A DNA stretch of 64,000 bases, taken from the NCBI GenBank assembly GCA_025463215.1, contig JAOBWF010000085.1, positions 1 through 64,000 on the forward strand. The letters run 5' to 3'. Shown piece after piece: positions 42,301 through 47,376 of the stretch (within the stretch, counting starts at the first letter, position 1; the number at the start of each line of letters is the position of its first letter). Both the position numbers and the translations under genes were made by a program. The notes under the pieces were generated by a model. The model was not told where the DNA came from and ran no database searches. It worked only from the letters and a program-made list of their open reading frames with translations. This DNA is from Acidobacteriota bacterium (GTDB lineage: Bacteria; Acidobacteriota; Vicinamibacteria; Vicinamibacterales; CAVVIG01).

Positions 42301-44745
42301 GCCTACTGGCCGTATCCGTACCCCCGTCGCCTGTTCTATGGCGAGACGCCGTTCACGGCGACCGATGGCGCCTCTGAGGTCGTCGACGTGCGGCTGCCAG
42401 GGTTCGCGACGATCACCGTTCATGTGACGCGAGGCGACGGCGTGACCCCATGGGCGGGCGCCGCGATCTTCTCGTCGGACAAGTTCCGGCCGTTCTTCCA
42501 GGTGCGCGGCAGAACCGATGCGAACGGCAATTTGACGCTGCAGCGTTCGCTGTCCGACGCGACGCCGGAGCAGTTCGCCGAAGGGGACGTCACGATCCGG
42601 GTCTACGACGCGAACACCGGCGTGGCGCTGTTCGACCAGCCCGCCACCGTCCGCTACGCCGACATCAACGGCAACGTCGACGTCGCGATGGGCGCCACCA
42701 TCATCGGCGGCAATATCACCGGTCACGTGTATGCGCGTGACGGCACGACGCCGATTCCCGATGCGTACGTGGAACTGGTGAACGCCGTTGATGCCCAGCG
42801 CATCACCTCCGTCTACGCCGGCCCGGATGGAGCGTTCGAATTCCCGAATGTCCTGCCCGGCCAGCAGGGGGTCGTGGTCCGCGCGACTGCGCCGATCGGG
42901 TGGGCGGTCGTCGAGGAGGCGCGCACCTTCACGACCGCGGGCGAGACGCTGACCGTCGATCTGCTGCTGCCGGTCACGCCGGCCACCGTCTCGGGGCATG
43001 TGTTTGCCGGAGATGGACTGACGCCGCTCACGACGGTGGAGGTGCTGCTCATCGATTCGCAGGGCAACGGGCTGCAGTACGCGTATCCGGACGCGATCGG
43101 CGCGTACAGCTTCGGCCTGTGGTATTTCGACGCCCCGGGCTTTTCGGTACGCGGCACGGAATACTCGGTCTCGGGCATTTCCGCGACCGTGTCAGGCACG
43201 ATCCCCTCGTCCAACGCGCAGGTGACCGTCGATCTCATCATCCCGATTTCGATCGTCTCCGGCCGCGTGCGGTTCGCCGATGGCACGAATGTGCGCCGCG
43301 CCAGCATGTTCGTCACCGACAGCACGGGCGTGACGCGCAATTTCCGATCGAACACCGATGGCACGTATAACATCCTGAATCTCGCGCCGGGCGAGGTGGT
43401 CGTGACGGCGCAGGACAACAACTCCGGGTTGAACGCGACCGCCACCGGGACACTGCAGTCGGTCGCCGCGGCGCTGGCGCTCGACGTGCGGCTGCCGGCG
43501 TCGGGCACCGTCACCGGCTTCGTCACCGACGCGAGCGGTGCCCCGGTGCGCGGCGCCAGCGTCATTCTGGTGAGCCCGAACCTGGAATTCCAGCGATTCG
43601 CCAGCTCCTCGTCCAACGGCAGCTTCACGTTCACGCGCGTCCCGGTGGGCAGCGTCTACGTCCAGACGGCCTTCTACGACGGCACCGACTACCGCTACGT
43701 CGCCGCCACGGGCGAGGTGATCGCCGATGCGACGCTGACGCTCGGGCTCGCGTGGCATGGCGGCGGCACGGTTGCCGGTGTCGCCACCGCCGCGGACGGC
43801 GGTCCGGCGGGCGAGGTGCTCGTCGCGATCCGCGCCTTCGCCGGCATGGGCCCGAACGGGCTGTCCACCGCGTACGTCTTCAGCGACAGCTATTCGTTCG
43901 CCGACATTCCACCCGGCCGCGTGCAAGTCGCCGTCTACGCGATGCACGACGGAGCCATCACCGGCTCGATAGGCCTCGTCGATGGCGAGGTCACCGCGGG
44001 CAGCACGCTTACGCTGAATGTGGCGCTCGGCAATGCCGTCGACTCGACGGCGATTCTCGACGGCGACGACGGTTTCCGGTACGACGTGTCGTCCAACGGC
44101 ATCCTGTCGTCGGGTGGCACCGCCGATGGACGGTTGCGCGACGCCTTTTCCGGAGCCGACTACCTGCAGGTCAACGGGCTGGACTTCCCGACGGTCGACG
44201 CCGCGCGTCCCTCCGGCAGCGGGCGCGCGTTGACCTATGGGCCCGTCCCGATGCCAACCGTGCTGGCGACGCGCTCGGTGTACGTGCCGCAAACCGGCGG
44301 CTTCGCCCGCTATCTCGAGACGTTGACGAATCCGACGACGGCGCCGCAGACGATCACCGTCGGCATAACCGGGGACACCGGCGGGTTGCCGAGAGTTCTC
44401 GTCGCCGCGTCAACCACCGGGAACACCTTCACCGTGACAGACTTCCCCGACTGCGATTGCACCACGTCGACCCTCGGAAGGGTGTTCCAGGGCGCCGGCA
44501 CGCCGCCGCTGCCGGTCGCGACGTCGAAGATGACCGGCTCGCATTTTGTGTATACCTACCAGCTGACGCTCGCGCCCGGCGCAGCCGCGACCATCATGCA
44601 CTTCGAGGTGCAGCGCGATACCAGCGGCGCGGCGGCCGCCGAAGCGCAGGCGCGGGCGCTGGTCGATTTGTCCGATCCTCACGCGCTCGACGGCATGACC
44701 GACGCCGAGCGCGCGCAGGTGGTGAACTTCGTGATTCCGAGGTGA
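27331..44745 (+). CDS. Giant secreted multidomain protein 2 (~5804 aa): many carboxypeptidase-regulatory-like modules, SbsA/Ig-like domains, one F5/8C-like domain, three copies of an unassigned ~250-aa domain
   Basis: Signal-like MRPLARLRSFHSAIVLVAAFAVAVSTPAAAAGQ; dozens of G.V...DG.P..GA.V......T.DA.G.Y....V..G modules; uninterrupted ORF. Confidence 0.92.
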   Translation: MRPLARLRSFHSAIVLVAAFAVAVSTPAAAAGQGPARFLAKEDILLYGLGLKVEPAQQTVPKDIATIVGTFLQAPQLPDNLPAFAADAEVVATLRGPSLPQPIELHVKPNSPFHIPPLGVAGTHTLDNIRLVSNGVVLLRGIPESTRIDVIDKLLVTQVTARALSAQEIREKGIVFDKANFQAYNFAAAFAIEDHPININFTVVLPSVLGAEDVGVSKATLATVASVPSIASLKTIIPDTLKLQTQIPNLTVVGFALTVPELSGQSFSVPPIPGVIVIPGDIGFLNQYFSVMLMVSNAAPGGSHLVVTGLRATIVLPPGRDGVVGTPDDPLAMARVGTGESPRIQPVVQLGADGIRGTSDDVDQLAPQESGNAEYLVEGRREGSHVVEMQITGTLEGLPIGPVTVTGRAAGSVLVRHPKFTLTFTHPEVVNAGEPYSLDVTVTNTSEAPANFVSVSLHGQHISGATLIGDATKEIESIPPGDSATIAFDLISKLTGRVTAATLDADENIGGRFELKTSVGELGVPLSPDSLVLPPEANGLPKPLRTAAIGLLGKAYAVATAPAAALPPDIRRFSRQIVIDGAVQVAEAGLRVTLHEPIPDSALQLEMDFAGSDYARLPAFNPKAEDLAFAQNDRIGFDELRRKSVRGDAFAGAVAAVLADSVGALGVSGFHRQMAEKIAYRPGHVSVIAGGAGPMPFTLTLRDGAGRLLGGTDPAGKVLKQIPFSDLMTFSTGGAATAALALVTTPDPGDYLITLDPIAGAAPAAITLSVVVPGADGVTLRHIVFENVGVGSTPAASFAAGDPIRFTVQVGGADAPSTALAASSDAPIVEPPPAIVSVVQQPFADALKCDAGEKSGVPVGRIVAVLFSKEVTPDSAQDKARAEDITNYTLATNRVVGAALQPGRRIVYLALRDPVGPYVPEDLTIAGLSDVHGHAMPAQTLPIETTVDAGGVVSGRVLKADGTPVPNANVRLFYLLTCDIPHWVGISSKWADADGRYSWNLVGNVLPDRIVAVDEETGEFRDVRFSLQRSGQRLTVDIVLLGRGTLQGRTLSETGAPLRDSAVRVTSLTDQSQYAATTDADGRFSIARIPVGNILIEAVNVAAKARTFVSQAIPTAGSTTFAEFVLLTVETTQVTLKTGTITGTTLAADGVTPITGVPVIAWYQSNSQPQILCPPGQGECAVAVVNSDRLTGAYRLDGVTAGTIRLQTFDQASLQQGEARVILPLDGTAAANILLSGGVGTVRGSVLDALGQPVAGARVGGGLSLATSDAAGRFTLADVPVGHREIVAVSDALGVQGTVGIDVLLAGETIGATIVLPSTASVAGTVFEADRTTAVAGVAVYLFARAGSSINVVGTAVTDAGGHYRLDNIPVGDYQASAFRADFSDGNIRAVPLKFFRQVARGDIVFRGGGGRITGAALDADGHTPLKAAVSISGDQLVIAGGRVGVEFKYVQNYKVTQTDFTTGRYQFGGIWVGKATISAAGQFSPDPVSLDATIPAANALVTLDIRLRATSRLTGTVYLPDGATPAGQNLIVTFRSDEVRVVCSEGSSGEPQCTSIPQGIQQENVVTDEHGEFVVPVVNAGVYTVSVEDPVSGQIGIAHGSVRAAEEGHVTVRLLGRGIVTVVVRGSDGVTPIPAAKVVLEQTDYPKTAMTVITDAAGATVFSGGDSLTEGSFTVIATDLRNGFAGRASGKVTRDGEQVTVTVYLYDAWGTVTGHVFRPDGVTTVPFSDVVVSNAAGALALGITDATGSFLADFIPIGPVFIETFEAATARVGSASGRVQFARQTVPVDVVESALGVVKGILLQSGSLTPLKGWEVSLSQVLPSGRSLPTLRTTTSIDGSFSFPGASEGLLSLRAAREGISGTASAQVRLTREGQVVEVPLLVTLATPLTGSVIGKVYNADGTPGADTLVQVCQGFDCGPANGVTVTAAADGTFAVDNLSLGRFLVRARSQVTSNSGTAIGEIRFDGETAGVTVALKGLSTISGTVLNGDGSVAAGARLELTGVPSSDCIGPCVQFALPDGSFRFTGVSASSFSLVATGAVSESRGIAGDRLLPGETKAVVVRLEPFGQLAGRVLLPGGAPAANIVAELVFGLRHFFAQSGADGRFAFAATPLGAYALTLQDPIGEGIVSRTGTISGATVLADAVLDTAPPAVIGVSPAPAAVGVARAATVQITFSEPIDPGTATQANITVSDGVRAIDGTLQTGNGDTTVTFRPLALLKDETRFTVRVADIRDRVGKTLTAAYVTAFTTVDITPPRPLALDPAPSTTGVAVDAAIRVKYSEAIDPARFRVPPIAIAGSGGAVAGRIDYLFGNTTVVFTPNRPLADGASYQVLRAAATDAAGNVEAAPAAYAFTTTDRTPPAIAALAAPPSVIENGQAMVVATVGTASDIAVVDFYINGVFALAARTAPFTLTFQAIPTYGKPGDVIRITALATDTSGNRSTAPAAATIAVTADAPPAVAVTVVTPTNALSAHNNDFVTVTVHAKDDLGVVQVGYKALTGNPLDAGTRTAAAALDRTASFSFHVPADAAPGSTVRVQASASDTKGQIGEAVPVDILVLDAIAPTVTITGATTGTMVNPGQQTTIAVLVRDSGGVASITLNVTGVAQFTQTRSVDPPQTAAITSFTITIPSTAKTGDSISIVATAVDRAGNIGTSGNVVMPVADRTPPTVHLHTDNFLTEVGAGTPLVIVADADDDLAVAVIDLTVSGAFTLAQSRTPAQAVANAHEEFRFDVPASVPDGATITLVARATDHAGNVSPPATLTLTVRSAQTVVLPGSVLLKAGESAIVSVDIPGGARSPVRVDFTTDNADVATVTPSVQFAAGEISKTFVVTGQAGGTVQIGASLRGVPSATMTVVVRGGIITGFVVDDRLRPVGGADVIVSGGATVATVSAANGSYTVEGINGPDVTVRATDPATHLYGFTTGTMSRYQGFADISVVMTTAASISGTVFESDAQTPAGGGVRVDIYESTDMSAPRSTVFTDAAGAYTFPFVQLGQYVLDATGHNGERARATIQLEVSAQQATVPLSFLGHGVVVGTVIGGLGQPVNAAAVEFHAWSVVGSAPDVLVTTDGTGTFRIEGVLVGQFWLTARDATTGQAGSISGVMNRAGDTVTANVHLAAYATLAGTVYRADRTTTVAGATVTTSTYRRTTTDEAGRYQFDLLPLGAVSLRVDDGSARGVGVASTTMTTAGGTQALDVVLFAQGSVVVTVLDASGVIVPNANVYLTVSNGVVTDGLYVRAGVNGVAVIDHVLAGTFDIRADNGVLKGSTLNRHVAAGEVQQVTVRLQPTGGIAGIVAESDGLTPASGGHVDIRFSDFNVLSTPIADDGTYHFDLMPLDAYGYELNVYDAAGRFRAFAKAVPVTHNGVVVTKNFTFVGLGQVRGQVKYAATGGTAADFSVTVQTRNPDFTAAHSAVTNAAGFYEINDVPVGPFTASTGNLAQQLWGEGDGALAHGGDVAEINILLQNNAIALPATRSDANNFSVDVQPDGTLGSSIVFNEALALDIVVSGAPHRFTGGEVPTAEQSGREIVTRQNGLAGLNVTRKLFVPLTGYFARALDFFSNPTADPITVDVQLTTELANGMIVRSTSSGDVAVSVADAANPDRWVAFDDSLDGDPALVGGRPAAAFVFDGAGARTRAATVSVAGTPSRLQLGWTQIVVPPGGAVALLHFAVQQTSRFATAASTDRLVRLAPEALEGMTPDEIAAIVNFAVPADGHSIVAALPALTGSVSGHVFEADGSTPAPFTRLTFKSGVPVFGRTQHVGADAIGAFSFTSAADDGASHPIPLDTFTLAAQHPLTGVASPSIAGGFGVDDATAQLDVVFNNTAMVSGTVRRHNGVAVTTGFVRVSLVLNGPVIASAAIGSDARYRVAGLLPGTYVLSASIAQQGSALLGIGSVTVTAGAVATADVTIEATGSIAGTLSTANGTPVPGVVVNLGNSVGSVSREARTDTGGVFTFSDVPAGVVSLSVTDPTTGLRMSAPATVVVDAATPVALKFPAVGRLEVQVNFQRGVGAASVALQLQEAVRGPDFRGIGATDAAGHKTMTGLSAGTFVVRAAHPNNTRIVVTASGTLTDDGSAVPVAITLPAAGTVSGLVTDAHGAVAGIAVTIRSTNAAFGGFQTATTDAAGAYVIAGVPDGGFTATVQEFGRQLFGEASGRVDADGQNVTVSISLTNNAVSLPADRHDANGLLYHIEPDGRISQATNGTFGYYWMTGAGASRLEIVSNGVATAFTGSNVGTVEQDGREIVVRQAGIAGLSVTRKVFVPRAGYFARYVELLTNPGTTPVTVDLRVNNTVIGLSSASQSISGTSSGDATLDLTDAANPDRWVTFDDVDHVDAFRYGRPMPTAFVFDGMGAARRVSSATTTATVEQSLAYVWRGITVPAGQTVGVMHYIVEQPTAAGATAAATRLSLAPPEALDGLSPEELAAIQNFALPADGASTLDPLPSLTGSVAGRVLGSDKATPIPYARMTFTSQHPLFGRTWPLQAGEDAAFSIKGRLDDNEPMAVPVAPFTLHASHPQTYVEIDQPGDFSGTVTGNLAFALGEATASSSTYSAYYPPQNAIDDDTNSFWYTETIEDAHWFDVSFPTDVTVSSVTMLTDNLLSADIDLLDAAGGIVATVASVDTSTGTTTVSIDGEGVRRVRVTDPSHRSGIRIRDLRIFGSAPASAGAARQDVVFSNTGTLVVTIHKSSGALAAYGDVQVNGGPPLYVGVNGSVTGGEGRMTGLPTGSYSVAAQVTANAAYSLRGSATASVTAGATSTVDVTLEPTGTVRGRVTRANGAPSAGSFVRLERSYPFFAVQKQTDTDGRYVFEDVPLNYYTLTAYEPATNYRTYGYAYLTTPNQVFTQDFTLIGLGTIRLHVQYANGAPAAGSSVLVSPAWSEFLVTADMNGDATAVNVVEGAFRVRARHPLNDKLATEISGVIAGDGDSQQFTIVLPPAGAITGTVTRPDGTPVQYPDVTVDVAGVPWGPDSIDFNGQFGFNALPAGQPLTVRAYWPYPYPRRLFYGETPFTATDGASEVVDVRLPGFATITVHVTRGDGVTPWAGAAIFSSDKFRPFFQVRGRTDANGNLTLQRSLSDATPEQFAEGDVTIRVYDANTGVALFDQPATVRYADINGNVDVAMGATIIGGNITGHVYARDGTTPIPDAYVELVNAVDAQRITSVYAGPDGAFEFPNVLPGQQGVVVRATAPIGWAVVEEARTFTTAGETLTVDLLLPVTPATVSGHVFAGDGLTPLTTVEVLLIDSQGNGLQYAYPDAIGAYSFGLWYFDAPGFSVRGTEYSVSGISATVSGTIPSSNAQVTVDLIIPISIVSGRVRFADGTNVRRASMFVTDSTGVTRNFRSNTDGTYNILNLAPGEVVVTAQDNNSGLNATATGTLQSVAAALALDVRLPASGTVTGFVTDASGAPVRGASVILVSPNLEFQRFASSSSNGSFTFTRVPVGSVYVQTAFYDGTDYRYVAATGEVIADATLTLGLAWHGGGTVAGVATAADGGPAGEVLVAIRAFAGMGPNGLSTAYVFSDSYSFADIPPGRVQVAVYAMHDGAITGSIGLVDGEVTAGSTLTLNVALGNAVDSTAILDGDDGFRYDVSSNGILSSGGTADGRLRDAFSGADYLQVNGLDFPTVDAARPSGSGRALTYGPVPMPTVLATRSVYVPQTGGFARYLETLTNPTTAPQTITVGITGDTGGLPRVLVAASTTGNTFTVTDFPDCDCTTSTLGRVFQGAGTPPLPVATSKMTGSHFVYTYQLTLAPGAAATIMHFEVQRDTSGAAAAEAQARALVDLSDPHALDGMTDAERAQVVNFVIPR
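37723..38472 (+). other. Unassigned ~250-aa repeated domain, copy 1
   Basis: NNAIALPATRSDANNFSVDVQPDG...EQSGREIVTRQNGLAGLNVTRKLFVPLTGYFARALDFFSNPT...ALEGMTPDEIAAIVNFAVPADG. Confidence 0.75.
39843..40636 (+). other. Unassigned ~250-aa repeated domain, copy 2
   Basis: NNAVSLPADRHDANGLLYHIEPDG...EQDGREIVVRQAGIAGLSVTRKVFVPRAGYFARYVELLTNPG...ALDGLSPEELAAIQNFALPADG. Confidence 0.75.
40940..41320 (+). other. F5/8 type C (discoidin)-like domain in giant protein 2
   Basis: GEATASSSTYSAYYPPQNAIDDDTNSFWYTETIEDAHWFDVSFPTDVTVSSVTMLTDN...RVRVTDPSHRSGIRIRDLRIFG. Confidence 0.6.
44025..44742 (+). other. Unassigned ~250-aa repeated domain, copy 3 (extreme C-terminus of giant protein 2)
   Basis: GNAVDSTAILDGDDGFRYDVSSNG...LATRSVYVPQTGGFARYLETLTNPT...ALDGMTDAERAQVVNFVIPR. 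Confidence 0.7.
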
Positions 44746-44749
44746 TGCG

Positions 44750-45256
44750 GTGATCAAGAGCGCGATACGTATCGCACAGGCCGCCGTGATGGCCACGCTG
44801 CTCGTCAGTTCATGTCAACCGGTCGCGGCCGTGGAAAGGGGACCGCTGCCGGCGTTCACCGTCACGACGCTGGACGGCACCCCGATCGACAGCACGCACA
44901 TGACCCCGGAGTCGCAGTACGTGTTGCTGTATGTCAGGCCCGACTGCCGGCCGTGCGATCGCCTGCTGGCGCTGCTCAGGAGCGTGAACGCACCGCACTT
45001 CACCAGCCGTGTCATCGTCATCGTCAACGGCGACCCGCGCGCCGCCGCCGCCTATGTCGGCCGCCACATCCCGGCATCCGCCGGACCTGTGACGTGGTAC
45101 GCGGACAGCGACAGCAACGGATTTCGCGCCTTGCGCCTCACGGGGATGCCCGAACTGATCGGCGTCAAGGACGGCGAGATGATGTGGTCGATTGCCGGCG
45201 TGCTGAATGACGCGGCGACGGTCGAATCGGTGGTGCGCACGTGGGTGGCGTACTGA
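44750..45256 (+). CDS. Thioredoxin/TlpA-like redox protein, probable lipoprotein
   Basis: GTG start 4 nt after giant gene 2 stop. ATLLVSSC lipobox-like; LPAFTVTTLDGTPI; LLYVRPDCRPCDRLLALL (CxxC). Confidence 0.8.
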   Translation: MIKSAIRIAQAAVMATLLVSSCQPVAAVERGPLPAFTVTTLDGTPIDSTHMTPESQYVLLYVRPDCRPCDRLLALLRSVNAPHFTSRVIVIVNGDPRAAAAYVGRHIPASAGPVTWYADSDSNGFRALRLTGMPELIGVKDGEMMWSIAGVLNDAATVESVVRTWVAY

Positions 45257-45843
45257 TGGGCGTCGACCGGTTGCGCGCCGGCGCGGGCAGCGCCGTACTG
45301 CTGGTCGTGCTCGGTGGTGCCGCTGTGGCGTCGGCGCAGGCGCCGAAGCGGCCGGTCAACGAGCGCGGCCCCGCCGACGCGCCGATCACCGTCGAGGAGT
45401 TCTGCACCTACGACTCGGAGCCGTGCAGCCGTCTGCACGTCGTGCTCGAGACCGTGCTCGCCGAGTTCGGCGACCGCGTACGGCTGGTGTTCCGGCACGT
45501 GCCGGTCGACGACACGCCCGCCGCATCGCTGCGCTATCGCGCCGCCCTGGCCGCCGGGGCGCAGGGACAATTCTGGCCGATGCACGACCTGCTGATGGCG
45601 AACCGCCAGCATGCGACAGCAGCCGAGATCCCGCTGATGGCGCATCAGCTCGGACTCGACCCGGATCGATTCCGCGCGGACATCGACAGCGCCGACGTCG
45701 CGGCGGCGGCCGCTGCCGATCGCGACGCCGCGCGCGAGCACGACGTGACGACCGCGCCGGCGGTGATCGTGAACGGGCGCCCGGCTGCCGCCGATGTCAG
45801 GGGGCTGCGCGCAGCCATCCGGGCCGCGGCGCCGGCGCGATAA
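45256..45843 (+). CDS. DsbA/DsbG-like thioredoxin-fold protein (Thioredoxin_4-like) with degenerate active site
   Basis: TGATG overlap with previous stop. GPADAPITVEEFCTYDSEPCSRL...RLVFRHVPV...GQFWPMHDLLMANRQ...LGLDPDRFRADID...TTAPAVIVNGRP. Confidence 0.85.
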   Translation: MGVDRLRAGAGSAVLLVVLGGAAVASAQAPKRPVNERGPADAPITVEEFCTYDSEPCSRLHVVLETVLAEFGDRVRLVFRHVPVDDTPAASLRYRAALAAGAQGQFWPMHDLLMANRQHATAAEIPLMAHQLGLDPDRFRADIDSADVAAAAAADRDAAREHDVTTAPAVIVNGRPAAADVRGLRAAIRAAAPAR

Positions 45844-45922
45844 GCGACACGTCGCGCCTCCGGGAACGGTCCAGTCGTCGGCGGCGGTCCGACTGTTGCA
45901 CCGCTTCGTGTTCATTGGAGGA

Positions 45923-46504
45923 ATGATGAACCGAAGAGTCTGGACAGGAACGTGCGCGGCGATTGTCAGCGTCGCGACCGCGGGCATGCTCGCGCAAACA
46001 GCGGGGCAACCACCGGCGTCTCCGCAAAGTACGCCGTCGAGCTCGGACAAGAAGGTCACGGTCACCGGCTGCCTGAAAGCGGCGCCGTCGACCCCCAGTG
46101 ACACCGCCAGTGCAGCAAACCCGAACCCGACAGGAACACCAGGAGCGACCGGCACCGGCGGCTCGACGACGCCCGCAACGGCTGGCACCGGCGGCACCGC
46201 CGGCGCGCCGACCACGCCCACGGCGGCGCCTGATGCGAGGTTCATCCTGACCGCCGCGATCGCGGCCCCCGCCGACGCTGCCGGCGGCGCGAGCACCGCG
46301 AACAATGCAAGTGCCGCGGACACGGCGCAGACGTACCGGCTGATCGCCAATCCGAACGCGCTCAGCGAACACGTCGGCAAGAAACTGGAGCTGACCGGCA
46401 CCATCGATCCCACGAGCACGGCCGACCCGAAGGATCCGTCCACCGCGGCGCCGGCCCTGCGGGTCGAATCGGGCAAGATCATCGCCGCCTCCTGCTCCGA
46501 GTAG
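45923..46504 (+). CDS. Secreted hypothetical protein, Pro/Ala/Thr/Gly-rich linker
   Basis: MMNRRVWTGTCAAIVSVATAGMLAQ signal; KKVTVTGCLKAAP...YRLIANPNALSEHVGKKLELTGTI. Confidence 0.7.
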   Translation: MMNRRVWTGTCAAIVSVATAGMLAQTAGQPPASPQSTPSSSDKKVTVTGCLKAAPSTPSDTASAANPNPTGTPGATGTGGSTTPATAGTGGTAGAPTTPTAAPDARFILTAAIAAPADAAGGASTANNASAADTAQTYRLIANPNALSEHVGKKLELTGTIDPTSTADPKDPSTAAPALRVESGKIIAASCSE

Positions 46505-46526
46505 CGCGTTTTTACTCGAGCGGGTA

Positions 46527-46557
46527 TCCGCCGCGTCGACGAGGTCGATGCGGCGGA
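46527..46557. terminator. 14-bp-stem/3-nt-loop hairpin downstream of the 45923-46504 gene
   Basis: TCCGCCGCGTCGAC-GAG-GTCGATGCGGCGGA (one G-T wobble); no following T tract. Confidence 0.45.
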
Positions 46558-46626
46558 CCTGCCCACCCCTCACCCCATCGAAATCGCTTCGTCGCGCTGA
46601 TGTCTGCCGTCGGCTAGGATCTCGTC

Positions 46627-47373
46627 GTGGACAACGTGCTCATCGTCACCGGCGGCGGCCGTGGCATCGGCGCCGAGACCGCGCGGCTGGCCGCTGCGCG
46701 CGGCTATGCGGTCTGCGTCAACTATCGGAACAATCGTGAGGCGGCCAACGGAGTCGTCGCCGCCATCCGCGCCGGCGGCGGCACGGCGGTGGCGGTGGGC
46801 GCCGACGTCGCGGTGGAGTCCGAGGTGGTGCGGCTGTTCGAAGCGGTCGACGCGCAGCTCGGCCCGCTGACGGCGCTGGTGAACAACGCCGGGATCCTCG
46901 AAACCCAGGCGCGGGTCGAGCAGATCGATGCGGCGCGGGTCGATCGCGTGTTCGCGACCAACGTCCGGGGACCCTTCATCTGTGCGCGCGAGGCGGTGCG
47001 GCGGATGTCGACCAGACACGGCGGCGCCGGCGGCGCGATCGTCAACGTCTCGTCGCGCGCGGCGCAGCTCGGCGCGCCGGGAGAATATGTCGACTACGCG
47101 GCGTCGAAGGCGGCGCTCGACGCGCTGACGATCGGCCTGGCGCGCGAGGTGGCGGCGGAAGGGATTCGCGTCAATGGAGTCCGTGCCGGGATCATCTACA
47201 CCGAGATTCATGCCGCCGGCGGCGAGCCGGACCGCGTCGATCGGCTCGGCCCGACGCTGCCGATGCAGCGCGGCGGCGACCCGATTGAAGTCGCGCGCGC
47301 GATTCTGTGGCTGCTCTCCGACGAGGCGTCCTACTCGACGGCGTCGTTCATCGACGTCGCCGGCGGCCGGTAG
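46627..47373 (+). CDS. SDR family oxidoreductase
   Basis: VTGGGRGIGAETARLAA, LVNNAG, YVDYAASKAALD. Confidence 0.93.
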   Translation: MDNVLIVTGGGRGIGAETARLAAARGYAVCVNYRNNREAANGVVAAIRAGGGTAVAVGADVAVESEVVRLFEAVDAQLGPLTALVNNAGILETQARVEQIDAARVDRVFATNVRGPFICAREAVRRMSTRHGGAGGAIVNVSSRAAQLGAPGEYVDYAASKAALDALTIGLAREVAAEGIRVNGVRAGIIYTEIHAAGGEPDRVDRLGPTLPMQRGGDPIEVARAILWLLSDEASYSTASFIDVAGGR

Positions 47374-47376
47374 GCA

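Noticed and set aside
11241-44745. Possibility of CRISPR or VNTR arrays in the repetitive region
   Set aside because: Repeats are protein-domain repeats in one reading frame with no short direct repeat/unique spacer structure. Only the 441-bp duplication is near-identical at DNA level.
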